Part shown: positions 42,178-50,723 of the stretch, piece by piece
Numbering within the stretch: position 1 is the stretch's first letter
Layout of the letters: each line of letters begins with the position of its first letter
Source of the DNA: Cyclobacteriaceae bacterium
Lineage (GTDB): Bacteria > Bacteroidota > Bacteroidia > Cytophagales > Cyclobacteriaceae
NCBI GenBank assembly: GCA_958296015.1
Contig: CATQIH010000003.1
Span: forward strand, 1-64,000
DNA length: 64,000 nt
Direction: 5' to 3'
Notes under the pieces: generated by a model
What the model saw: the letters and a program-made list of their open reading frames with translations, nothing else
Told to the model about the DNA's origin: nothing
Database searches by the model: none
Position numbers and translations under genes: made by a program

Positions 42178-42519
42178 ATGAATGATGCAAAAAGACAAAT
42201 CATTTTTTATGGCGATGAGTTTTGGGAATTCTATTACAAGCAGAATCAACAAGTAAAGAAGCGTATTAACTGGACATTAGGCGTTATCAGAGATATAGAG
42301 ATGGTTCCTGAGAAATACTTCAAGCATATTATCGGCACTGACCTCTATGAAATCAGAATTAGCGCTGGAAACAACATTTTCAGGATTTTCTGTTTCTTCG
42401 ATAGAGGTAAATTAGTAGTCGTATTGAATGCATTCCAAAAAAAGACACAAAAAACACCCAAAAGAGAAATAGAACGAGCTTTAAAACTTCAAAAAGCATA
42501 TCATGATGAACAAAAGTAA
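42178..42519 (+). CDS. higB: RelE/HigB-type toxin (Gp49-like)
   Basis: A 113-residue mRNA interferase-type toxin. The fold-typical segments are KRINWTLGVIRDIEMVPEKY, DLYEIRISAGNNIFRIFCFF and VVVLNAFQKKTQKTPKREIE. It is followed by an overlapping XRE antitoxin (17-bp overlap), the HigB-HigA order (toxin first). TAACTTTG at 42166-42173, just before the ATG, matches TANNTTTG and would give a nearly leaderless mRNA. The region is AT-rich, consistent with horizontal transfer. Confidence 0.87.
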   Translation: MNDAKRQIIFYGDEFWEFYYKQNQQVKKRINWTLGVIRDIEMVPEKYFKHIIGTDLYEIRISAGNNIFRIFCFFDRGKLVVVLNAFQKKTQKTPKREIERALKLQKAYHDEQK

Positions 42520-42805
42520 GATCATTAACTTTGAAGATCATTTAGATCAAGAGTACGGAAAAAAGGGATTACCTTCTCGTGAAAAATACGAGCAGGAATT
42601 TGAAGCGTTCAAGCTTGGTGTAATGCTACAAGAATTAAGAAAACAAAGAGGGATGACACAACAAGAATTGGCTGACAAGTGTGGCACAACCAAAAACTAC
42701 ATCTCACGAATTGAAAATGATGCTTCTGATATAAGACTATCTACCCTAATGAGAATTATACAGGAAGGTTTAGGAGCACACCTGAAGTTGACAGTAGATG
42801 TATAA
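42503..42805 (+). CDS. higA: HigA-type XRE antitoxin
   Basis: A 100-residue DNA-binding antitoxin. After an acidic N-terminus, the helix-turn-helix reads LRKQRGMTQQELADKCGTTK NYISRIENDASDIRLSTLMR in two adjacent segments. It should bind and neutralise the upstream toxin and repress the operon. The overlap with higB shows translational coupling. Confidence 0.87.
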   Translation: MMNKSKIINFEDHLDQEYGKKGLPSREKYEQEFEAFKLGVMLQELRKQRGMTQQELADKCGTTKNYISRIENDASDIRLSTLMRIIQEGLGAHLKLTVDV

Positions 42806-42851
42806 TTAACAAGTTTTGGTTCAAAACTATAGACTTCAACCGCTACTTCCA

Positions 42852-44387
42852 CTATTTTACAATCTCCGCCAACGTTTTCCTCACACCTTGCTGCACATAG
42901 GCTAATAACAATTTAGCTACCTGGCTGCTGAAATCACCCAGCTTCCTGAAATCTTGCTCCCAAACGTCAGTATTGGCAAGTACTTTTTCTACAAGCTGGT
43001 TGACAGACGATGGATTTTGTAAGTCCGTTTCCTGCCATCGTTGATAAAAATAGGCAGCCTGATTGTCGTTGATAGGATAAGCCTTACCCTGAAATTCTCC
43101 GAAGTACTGATCTGCTTCTTTCTTCACCGGTTTTGTAAACAACAGATAAGCAGCAAAGCCAGCACACATCAATTCCGGCACCTTTCCATGCTTTTCATAA
43201 TATCGTACAAAGGTAAGCCCGTTGCGCATGTTCATTTTAGAAGTGTATTGCAGCGTGATGCTGATCAGCTTGTGGTTAAGGAAGGGGTTGCGAAAACGAT
43301 CCAGCACATCCTCGGCAAACTCCGTAGCCATCTGCTGATCTATGTCCAGCGAAGGAATAATATTGTCATACATCACCTGTTTGATAAACTTGGACATTAC
43401 ATCATCTTCCATGCAATCATACACGGTTTCCAGTCCGCACAGAAAGCCAGCGGCTACGCTGATGGTATGCCCGCCATTCAAAATGCGCAGCTTTCGTTCG
43501 CGGTAGGGAGTGATGTCTTTGTCTATGATAATGCCTTCATCTGCCTGCAAAAAAGGCACTTTCCGCAGCAGCGTGTCTCTGTCGCCTTCAATGGCAAACA
43601 GGCGATACACTTCGCTGACGGTAAGCAAGGCATCTTTATAGCCTACTTCCTGCTCGATTTGCGCCTGCTTTTCCTGGCTAGGCTCACCCGGCACGATGCG
43701 GTCTACCAACGTATTACAAAAGATATTGTGTTCATTGATCCAGCTTTTAAAGCCTTCTTCCAACTGATTAATATCGGCCAGTTTCAATACAATATCTTTG
43801 AGCTTGCTGCCATTGTCCAGAATAAGTTCGGTAGGCAGAATGACCATGCCGCTCTCGGCAGCACCGCCAAATGCTTTGTATCGCGCCAGCAAAAAGGCAG
43901 TGAGCTTGCCTGGAAAAGAGGCAGGTGGAGTAGCCTGTAAATTATCATCTTCCTGCAAGGTGATGCCTATCTCTGTTGTATTGGAAACTACCACCTGTAT
44001 ATCCTTATTTTCCGCATAGGCTAGTATTTGCGGCCAGTGGTCGGCAGCGGGCAGTGCCTGGCTGATGGCAGACGTGATAATGTATTCTTTTTTTGTTTCC
44101 CCCTTCTCAAAGCCTTCTACGCAAAGGGTGAACAAGCCATCCTGATCGTTCAACAGGTTGCTTCTGCCAGAACGGGTGTTGTTAACAACCACTGCTTTGC
44201 CTTTGAACATGCCCTGGCGATTGGCTTTGTCAATAAAAAAATCCACAAAACCCCGCAGCAAGGCACCTGAACCAAACTGGATGATTTTTTCAGGATAATC
44301 AAGATGCTCTGGTGTTGGAGGAAAGAAGTTGCCCTGTGACTTGTATTGCTTTGTAGTAATAAGTGCTTTGCTAAGTTGTGCTGACAT
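42852..44387 (-). CDS. uxaB: Tagaturonate reductase (altronate oxidoreductase)
   Basis: A 511-residue NAD-dependent enzyme of the mannitol dehydrogenase family that reduces tagaturonate to altronate in hexuronate breakdown. The N-terminal nucleotide-binding part reads YPEKIIQFGSGALLRGFVDF and VSNTTEIGITLQ; the C-terminal part has KLRILNGGHTISVAAGFLCG, with the catalytic Lys/Asn/His region of this family. It lies 116 bp downstream of uxaA in the same direction; together they perform two steps from galacturonate-derived tagaturonate. No uxaC, kdgK or kdgA is in the window. Confidence 0.92.
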   Translation of the reverse strand: MSAQLSKALITTKQYKSQGNFFPPTPEHLDYPEKIIQFGSGALLRGFVDFFIDKANRQGMFKGKAVVVNNTRSGRSNLLNDQDGLFTLCVEGFEKGETKKEYIITSAISQALPAADHWPQILAYAENKDIQVVVSNTTEIGITLQEDDNLQATPPASFPGKLTAFLLARYKAFGGAAESGMVILPTELILDNGSKLKDIVLKLADINQLEEGFKSWINEHNIFCNTLVDRIVPGEPSQEKQAQIEQEVGYKDALLTVSEVYRLFAIEGDRDTLLRKVPFLQADEGIIIDKDITPYRERKLRILNGGHTISVAAGFLCGLETVYDCMEDDVMSKFIKQVMYDNIIPSLDIDQQMATEFAEDVLDRFRNPFLNHKLISITLQYTSKMNMRNGLTFVRYYEKHGKVPELMCAGFAAYLLFTKPVKKEADQYFGEFQGKAYPINDNQAAYFYQRWQETDLQNPSSVNQLVEKVLANTDVWEQDFRKLGDFSSQVAKLLLAYVQQGVRKTLAEIVK

Positions 44388-44428
44388 TGTTGTAATCTAT
44401 TGTGATCATGGAAATTGTACTGCATTTA

Positions 44429-44486
44429 GACTTTCCAGGACTAGGCATCCCCGACTAAGTGTCCCTGCTTAAAAACCTGGAAAGTC
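44429..44486. repeat. Hairpin repeat between uxaA and uxaB
   Basis: GACTTTCCAGG (44429-44439) and CCTGGAAAGTC (44476-44486) are perfect 11-bp inverted arms around a 36-nt centre. No T-run follows. Similar AACCTGGAAAGTC-type hairpins are, as I recall, dispersed in Bacteroidota genomes, so a mobile repeat is likely rather than a terminator inside an operon. Confidence 0.6.
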
Positions 44487-44503
44487 TTGGTCGGTTGATA
44501 AAA

Positions 44504-46159
44504 TCAAAGAGAAACGCCGCGTTTCCAGGGAATAAAATCATCTTGTCCTAAGGCTACGGCCTTCGGTATATATTCGCCGCTAGCGGTGCGGATGATAAAA
44601 TCCAGGATTTCTTCGCCTTTAGTATTAATAGTATCTTCTCCGGTGATGATCGTACCTGCATCGATGTCAATAATATCGGACATGCGACGGGCCAGGGTGG
44701 AGTTGCTGGATATTTTCAGGGTAGGCGCTACGGCATTGCCAGTAGGCGTACCCAATCCGGTGGTAAACAAAATAACGTTGGCACCAGAGCCTGCCAGTCC
44801 GGTGGTCGATTCCACATCGTTGCCAGGCGTACAGAGCAGATTCAGACCGGGCTGGGTCACTGGTTCGGTATAATCCAGCACGGCTGTTACCGGAGAAGTT
44901 CCTCCTTTCTTGGCAGCACCCGCCGATTTGATGGCATCGGTGATCAGCCCGTCTTTGATGTTGCCGGGAGAAGGGTTCATATCAAAACCACTGCCTACGG
45001 CTTCTGCACTGTTGCTGTAGGCCCGCATGATGCTGACAAACTTTTGGGCAGTGTTATTGTCTACACAACGATCCGTCAGTTCCTGCTCTACGCCACAAAG
45101 CTCCGGGAATTCGGACAAGATGACCGCGCCACCCAGGGCTACTATCAGATCGGCTGCATGTCCTACTGCCGGATTGGCCGAGATACCGGAAAAACCATCG
45201 GAGCCGCCACATTCCAGCCCAACGATTAGTTTGCTGAGTGGCGCAGGTACTCTTTTTAGTTTGTTGGCTTCGCTGAGTCCTACAAAAGTTTTCTTGATGG
45301 CTTCGGCAATAAAATCCCGCTCCGACTTACTTTTTTGCTGCTCAAGAATATACAAAGGCTTGCTAAAGTTTGGATCACGCTTGCGGATTTCTTCCTGAAG
45401 CACTTGTACTTCGGCATTCTGGCAGCCCAAGCTGAGAATGGTTGCTCCGGCTACATTAGCATTGTTGATATACCCGGCAAACAGTGCGCAAAGGGTGTTG
45501 GCATCAAAGCGAGTGCCGCCGCAGCCACCTTCGTGGGTAAGAAACTGTATGCCATCTACGTTGGGAAAAGCCCTATTGTTGGATAGTTCTTCACCTGACA
45601 CAATGATATTAGCAGTCAGAATATCTTTTTCAGAAGCACCGCTGTGGTGTTTGCGTACCAAAGAGCGCACATCAAAATTATAAGTGCAGCTGTGGTCGTA
45701 GCCCAATTCTGTTACCAATGCCTCTCTGATCACCTTAATATTCCTGTTTTCACAAAATACCATCGGAATAAACAGCCAGTAATTGGCCGTGCCTACCTGC
45801 CCGTTGGCACGTGGGTAACCCATAAATGTCCTGTTTTTGAATTTGGACACATCAGGAGCTTGCCAATGAAAATTTCTTGATGCATGAGCAGCATAAGCAT
45901 TGGCTTCGTGTTTGACATTACTGGTTGTCACGGGTTCGCCCCGTTGGATAGGGTGGGTTGCCTTGCCTACCAGCACGCCATACATGATGATCTTGTCGCC
46001 AACAGCAAAATCATGTGCTGCAAATTTGTGTTTGGCAGGCACATCGCTGACAATCAGGTACTGTTCTTCTCCTAATAGCAGTTGGTCACCTACCATCAGG
46101 TCGTCCAGGGCAACAATAATATTATCGGCAGGATGAATTTTGAGAATTTTCTGTCGCAT
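44504..46159 (-). CDS. uxaA: Altronate dehydratase
   Basis: A 551-residue iron-dependent dehydratase that turns altronate into 2-keto-3-deoxygluconate. The N-terminal SAF domain (ILKIHPADNIIVALDDLMVG, then HDFAVGDKIIMYGVLVG) is followed by the large catalytic domain with TFMGYPRANGQVGTANYWLF, THEGGCGGTRFDA, GLECGGSDGFSGISANPAVG and CTPGNDVESTTGLAGSGANV. Length matches fused UxaA proteins. It is preceded by an SDR gene (41 bp) and followed by uxaB. Confidence 0.94.
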   Translation of the reverse strand: MRQKILKIHPADNIIVALDDLMVGDQLLLGEEQYLIVSDVPAKHKFAAHDFAVGDKIIMYGVLVGKATHPIQRGEPVTTSNVKHEANAYAAHASRNFHWQAPDVSKFKNRTFMGYPRANGQVGTANYWLFIPMVFCENRNIKVIREALVTELGYDHSCTYNFDVRSLVRKHHSGASEKDILTANIIVSGEELSNNRAFPNVDGIQFLTHEGGCGGTRFDANTLCALFAGYINNANVAGATILSLGCQNAEVQVLQEEIRKRDPNFSKPLYILEQQKSKSERDFIAEAIKKTFVGLSEANKLKRVPAPLSKLIVGLECGGSDGFSGISANPAVGHAADLIVALGGAVILSEFPELCGVEQELTDRCVDNNTAQKFVSIMRAYSNSAEAVGSGFDMNPSPGNIKDGLITDAIKSAGAAKKGGTSPVTAVLDYTEPVTQPGLNLLCTPGNDVESTTGLAGSGANVILFTTGLGTPTGNAVAPTLKISSNSTLARRMSDIIDIDAGTIITGEDTINTKGEEILDFIIRTASGEYIPKAVALGQDDFIPWKRGVSL

Positions 46160-46199
46160 AGTAGTGGGTTATAAGCATCAACGGAAAATAATATGACTA

Positions 46200-47072
46200 T
46201 TAGGTGTTCCCTTTACGTGCCTGTTCCAACTGATCCCACATCTCCTGGCTTACCATGTCCAGGTGATTAAACTCGCCGGCACCTTTCAGCCATTCGCCTC
46301 CATCGATGGTAATAACCTCACCATTGACAAAAGCGGAATAATCAGACATCAGATAGGCCGCCAGGTTGGCCAGTTCCTGATGTTCGCCAACGCGTTTCAA
46401 TGGGTTCTTCTTGGCAGGATCAAACTTTTCTACCAGGTTGCTGGGCAATAGCCTGCTCCACGCGCCTTCGGTAGGAAATGGGCCAGGGGCAATAGCGTTG
46501 GAGCGTATCTTGTATTTGGCCCACTCTACGGCCAGCGATCGGGTAAGGGCCAGTACGCCTGCCTTGGCTGTGGCAGAGGGTACCACATAGCCAGAGCCAG
46601 TCCAGGCATAGGTAGTGACAATATTGAGTATGGTGCCCGGCTGCTTTTGCGCTATCCATTGCTTGCCCAGTGCCAGTGTAAAGTTGTAAGTGCCGCGTAG
46701 CACAATGTCTACTACCGTATCAAATGCCCGGTGAGACAAACGTTCCGTAGGACTGATGAAGTTGCCGGCAGCGTTGTTAAGCAACCCATCGATGCTTCCA
46801 AACCGATCGGTAGCAGCTGCAATCACTTTTTCTATGCTTTCATAAGAGCGTACATCGCAGGCTACGGGGAGCACCTGTCCGCCAGTTGCCTGGCTAAGTT
46901 CATTGGCGGTTTGTTCCAGCACCTCCATTTTGCGACTAGCAATCACCAGGTTGGCACCCAGCTCCATAAAATAACGTCCCATCGATTTGCCCAGGCCGGT
47001 ACCACCACCCGTCACGAGTATGGTCTTCCCTTTGAGCGCATCCTGGTGTAGCATCCCTTGTGTGTTTTTCAT
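46200..47072 (-). CDS. SDR-family oxidoreductase, 2,4-dienoyl-CoA reductase-like
   Basis: A 290-residue short-chain dehydrogenase. The cofactor loop is KTILVTGGGTGLGKSMGRYF, with LLNNAAGNFISPTERLSHRA matching the DECR family. The catalytic Tyr is not where expected: the usual YxxxK position reads VPSATAKAGV, with Ser in place of Tyr but Lys kept, which is also seen in DECR-type enzymes. It likely uses NADPH on an enoyl-CoA-type substrate. It lies between the type III PKS gene and uxaA in the same direction; a functional link with either is not evident. ATG 47072 is chosen; codon 7 is an alternative. Confidence 0.85.
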   Translation of the reverse strand: MKNTQGMLHQDALKGKTILVTGGGTGLGKSMGRYFMELGANLVIASRKMEVLEQTANELSQATGGQVLPVACDVRSYESIEKVIAAATDRFGSIDGLLNNAAGNFISPTERLSHRAFDTVVDIVLRGTYNFTLALGKQWIAQKQPGTILNIVTTYAWTGSGYVVPSATAKAGVLALTRSLAVEWAKYKIRSNAIAPGPFPTEGAWSRLLPSNLVEKFDPAKKNPLKRVGEHQELANLAAYLMSDYSAFVNGEVITIDGGEWLKGAGEFNHLDMVSQEMWDQLEQARKGNT

Positions 47073-47193
47073 CGTCTTTTGTATTGAGAAGTTAGTAGCC
47101 AGGCATCAGCAGACAGAAGCCTGATATGATTTACTAAAAAATAGATTAAATGCCAACCCCGATTTTCTGTTTCCAGTCTCCTTTTCCCCCGCC

Positions 47194-48333
47194 TTAATAC
47201 GCAGAAACGCGCAATAACATACTCTCCAGCGTAAGGCCGGGACCAAAAGCCAGGCCCAGGATGGACTTATCATTATCGCTGATGGTGAGCCGCTTGTGTA
47301 GTTCTTTCAGGACAAAGAGGATCGTAGGAGAAGACATGTTACCGAAGCGGCGCAGCACCTGGTAGGCATCCAGGTTGTTTTGCTTGGCAATGGAAAGTTC
47401 TTCTTCTATCACCTTCAGAATACTTTTGCCACCGGGATGTATGGCATAATAATCTACCGGCAGGCGTTCTTCCTGCATAGATTCTTCTTCCGTAGCCAGT
47501 GCCAGGCTACTCAATAGGTTTTGCGTAAGCTGGCGGATGCCTTTTTTGATAATAACAGGCACATAGGCAGAAAGCCGCATTTCGAAGCCAAAGTTACCAA
47601 TCTTCCAGGCCATATCCTGTTTGCCTTCAGGTGCCAGATCGCAATAAAACTGTTCCAGGCTGAGCTGTGTGACGGCATGCATCTTCTGTCCGCTAATCAG
47701 CACCGCAGCCGAACCATCAGAAAAGAGGGCATTGGCCAGCAGGTTATCTTCGTCTTTTGTCTTCTGAAAATGTAGGGTACACAGTTCTGTGCAGACAATC
47801 AGCACATTGGCTTCCGGATTGGCCCGTACGATGCTATCGGCTACTTTGATGGCATTGAAAGCCGCATAACATCCCATAAAATTGATCGCAGTACGTTGTA
47901 CATGAGTATGCAAACCCAACTTGTCAACCAGTTCAATATCTACTCCGGGAGCATACATACCGGTGCAACTCACATAAATTAAGTGTGTAATGTCTGAAAC
48001 AGAAAAATCCTCTGGCATTTGCGACAGGCAGTCCTGTGCTGCCTGATAGCTAAGCGTAATGGCATGTTTGCGATACAGGTTCATACGTTGGTTGATATCC
48101 GGAAAAGGCTCCAGGTTGTCGGTATCCGGAAAAAAGGAGTAATCCGCTTCCTGTGCATAATCGGGAATCACAGAGTGGCGGTATTGAATACCCGAAGCTC
48201 TGTATAAAGCCTGAAGCCTCTGTTTTTCCTGGTCATCCAAGGCATATGCCTTCGTCATGAACCTAACAGCATCAGCCTGATCAATCTTGTAGGGAGGAAC
48301 GGCAGTCCCAATAGCAGTTATATATGCATTCAT
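47194..48333 (-). CDS. Type III polyketide synthase (chalcone/stilbene synthase-like)
   Basis: A 379-residue thiolase-fold enzyme that extends acyl-CoA with malonyl-CoA. The catalytic triad is visible: Cys155 in NFMGCYAAFNAI, His299 in YYAIHPGGKSIL and Asn332 in RRFGNMSSPTILF; GLAFGPGLTLESMLLR is the C-terminal family motif. Product unknown (alkylresorcinol, pyrone or phloroglucinol types are possible). The usual partner methyltransferase and oxidase are not adjacent, though an SDR follows after 121 bp. Confidence 0.92.
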   Translation of the reverse strand: MNAYITAIGTAVPPYKIDQADAVRFMTKAYALDDQEKQRLQALYRASGIQYRHSVIPDYAQEADYSFFPDTDNLEPFPDINQRMNLYRKHAITLSYQAAQDCLSQMPEDFSVSDITHLIYVSCTGMYAPGVDIELVDKLGLHTHVQRTAINFMGCYAAFNAIKVADSIVRANPEANVLIVCTELCTLHFQKTKDEDNLLANALFSDGSAAVLISGQKMHAVTQLSLEQFYCDLAPEGKQDMAWKIGNFGFEMRLSAYVPVIIKKGIRQLTQNLLSSLALATEEESMQEERLPVDYYAIHPGGKSILKVIEEELSIAKQNNLDAYQVLRRFGNMSSPTILFVLKELHKRLTISDNDKSILGLAFGPGLTLESMLLRVSAY

Positions 48334-48438
48334 CGTTTAATATAAACTAAAATATACTAACTTGTTTTGGAACCCAGGAAAGGATTTACAAAAAAACATT
48401 GTTATTTGTTCATTGAAGTACACGTAAAGCGTAAACAA

Positions 48439-49830
48439 TTGGTCAAAAATAAAACAATATATGTCTGCCAAAGCTGTGGCACCTCGTCGCCCAAGTGGCA
48501 GGGCAAGTGTCCGGCCTGTGGCGAATGGAACACTTATGTAGAAGAAGTGATCGCCAAAGAAACCAAGCAACCTCAGTGGCGGCAGGATAAGGGAAACTCC
48601 AAATCCATTACGCGCCCGCTGGCCCTGAATGAAATTACGTTTCGCCCGGAGAGCCGCATCAATACACACGACCAGGAACTCAACCGTGTGCTGGGCGGAG
48701 GCATCATGCCTGGCTCATTGGTGCTGATTGGCGGAGAACCAGGCATTGGCAAGTCTACGCTCATGCTACAGATCGCCCTGATGCTGCGCGAATACAAAGT
48801 GCTGTACGTATCCGGTGAAGAAAGTGAGCAGCAGATCAAGATGCGGGCCGATCGGTTGCAGGAAAAGATAGCGGCACCAAGCACTACCAACGATTGCTAT
48901 GTGTTGCCAGAAACTTCCATGCAAATAATTTTTAAGCAGATAGAGTTGCTGCAACCCAACTTTGTGGTAATAGATTCTATCCAAACCTTACAGTCTGACT
49001 ACGTAGAATCGTCTGCCGGCAGCGTGTCGCAGGTAAAAGAATGTACCAGCGAACTGATGAAGTTTGCCAAAGAAAGCGGTACGCCTGTGATGCTGATCGG
49101 ACATATCACCAAAGAAGGCAGCATTGCCGGACCCAAAGTGCTGGAACATATGGTGGACACGGTGCTACAGTTTGAGGGCGACCGCCACATGTCGTATCGC
49201 ATTTTGCGTACCACCAAAAACCGGTTTGGCTCCACAGCCGAGCTGGGTATTTATGAAATGACCGACGGAGGGCTAAGGCAGGTGACCAACCCATCGGAGA
49301 TTCTTATTTCGCAGCGGGAGGGAGAGCTGAGTGGCATCACCGTGGGTGCTTCGCTGGAAGGCAATCGGCCCATGCTCATAGAGATACAGTCGCTGGTGAG
49401 CACGGCCACCTATGGCACCCCACAGCGCAGTTCTACCGGATTTGATGCCAAACGCCTCAATATGCTGCTGGCCGTGCTGGAGAAACGGGCAGGGTATCGT
49501 CTGGGCGTGCAGGATGTGTTTCTCAACATTGCCGGTGGCCTTAAAGTGGAAGACCCCGCCATCGATCTTGCGGTGTGTGCCTCCATTGTGTCTTCCTTTC
49601 TGGATATACCCGTATCCAGCAGGTTGTGTTTAGCTGCTGAGGTAGGACTGGGTGGCGAGATCAGGGCGGTCAACCGTATTGAGAACAGGATTTCGGAAGC
49701 AGAAAAGCTGGGTTTTGAAGAGATTTTTATTTCAAAATTTAGCCTGAAAGGAATTGATACCAAGAAGTTTAATATCACGGTCAGACCTTACACCAAACTG
49801 GAAGATATGATCGCAGATCTGATGCAGTAA
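48439..49830 (+). CDS. radA: DNA repair protein RadA
   Basis: A 463-residue RecA-related helicase (E. coli RadA 460) that processes recombination intermediates. Visible: N-terminal C4 zinc finger CQSCGTSSPKWQGKCPACGE, Walker A GGEPGIGKSTLML, the RadA-specific KNRFGS motif, and a C-terminal Lon-like domain ending with EDMIADLMQ. No ATG precedes the zinc finger; TTG 48439 (MVKNKTIYVCQSCG) matches the family start, while earlier in-frame TTGs at 48406 and 48367 lie in non-conserved sequence. Divergent from the polyketide synthase gene. Confidence 0.95.
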   Translation: MVKNKTIYVCQSCGTSSPKWQGKCPACGEWNTYVEEVIAKETKQPQWRQDKGNSKSITRPLALNEITFRPESRINTHDQELNRVLGGGIMPGSLVLIGGEPGIGKSTLMLQIALMLREYKVLYVSGEESEQQIKMRADRLQEKIAAPSTTNDCYVLPETSMQIIFKQIELLQPNFVVIDSIQTLQSDYVESSAGSVSQVKECTSELMKFAKESGTPVMLIGHITKEGSIAGPKVLEHMVDTVLQFEGDRHMSYRILRTTKNRFGSTAELGIYEMTDGGLRQVTNPSEILISQREGELSGITVGASLEGNRPMLIEIQSLVSTATYGTPQRSSTGFDAKRLNMLLAVLEKRAGYRLGVQDVFLNIAGGLKVEDPAIDLAVCASIVSSFLDIPVSSRLCLAAEVGLGGEIRAVNRIENRISEAEKLGFEEIFISKFSLKGIDTKKFNITVRPYTKLEDMIADLMQ

Positions 49831-49924
49831 GCCAAAATATATTATGAACTTGTACATGTTTTAGCCCCAAAATTGTAATGCCATGTTTGTTTAGTATATC
49901 ATTCTATTAACCTTTATTACAGTT

Positions 49925-50527
49925 TTGGAAACGTTCATTGTTAGCGAGTTAGGTATTTCCCGAGAAATGTTTGCGTATGTTGTATTGCCTGTGCTGATTT
50001 TTATGGCACGGGTCACTGATGTGTCTATCTCCACTGTGCGGGTCATGTTTGTGATGAACGGTGCCAAAAGGCTGGCCCCGTTGCTGGGCTTTTTTGAGTC
50101 TATGATCTGGCTGCTGGCCATCGGGCAGATTATGCAGAACCTGACCAATGTTTATTCTTACCTGGCGTATGCCTCCGGGTATGCTACCGGTACTTTTGTA
50201 GGCATGTGTATTGAAGAAAAAATAGCGATGGGCAAAGTGCTGGTGCGCATCATTGCCAAGTCTCCCATAGAAGAACTCACCGACTGGCTGGGCGACCAGC
50301 AGTACCGCTATAGCATTGTGCCTGCCGAAGACAATGGTGGCAATGCCAATGTGCTTTTTACTGTAGCCAAACGTAGCAAACTGGAAGAAATGCTGGCCGC
50401 CATCCGTTACTTTCATCCCGAGGCATTCTACACCGTAGAAAATGTAAAACGTGTAAGCGATGACGACGCACCTGTGAGTAAGCGAACCAGGCAAGCAGCC
50501 CGCATGGCCGTGGCTGTGAGAAAGTAA
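49925..50527 (+). CDS. UPF0316 membrane protein (DUF5698 and DUF2179)
   Basis: A 200-residue protein with three N-terminal membrane helices (LPVLIFMARVTDVSISTVRV, LLGFFESMIWLLAIGQIMQ, YLAYASGYATGTFVGMCIEE) and a C-terminal cytoplasmic DUF2179 domain (VENVKR at its end). Family function unknown; DUF2179 domains often sense ligands. TTG 49925 (METFIVSELG) is the only start that precedes helix 1 comfortably; ATG at residue 15 is the alternative. Confidence 0.85.
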   Translation: METFIVSELGISREMFAYVVLPVLIFMARVTDVSISTVRVMFVMNGAKRLAPLLGFFESMIWLLAIGQIMQNLTNVYSYLAYASGYATGTFVGMCIEEKIAMGKVLVRIIAKSPIEELTDWLGDQQYRYSIVPAEDNGGNANVLFTVAKRSKLEEMLAAIRYFHPEAFYTVENVKRVSDDDAPVSKRTRQAARMAVAVRK

Positions 50528-50557
50528 AGCGGAGTTTTAAGCAACAGATAAAAACTG

Positions 50558-50630
50558 TCAGCCCAGGGGCGGTTCGCCTGGTCGGCCAGGGTGGCCACGC
50601 CACGCCGCTGCGATTCAAGCCCTGGGCTGA
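50558..50630. repeat. 73-bp GC-rich palindromic repeat element
   Basis: Perfect 11-bp inverted ends TCAGCCCAGGG (50558-50568) and CCCTGGGCTGA (50620-50630) enclose GC-rich sequence with an inner hairpin GGCCA-GGG-TGGCC (50584-50596). It lies between convergent genes and is clearly more GC-rich than its surroundings. No T-run follows, so a dispersed repeat is more likely than a terminator. Confidence 0.65.
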
Positions 50631-50723
50631 TTAAAATGTCGGGTAATATTATACAGGATTTTTGAAATTTAATAACGCTGATTTTTGCTATAGACATCCT
50701 AAAAGGAGTTTGTGTAAGTTCTG

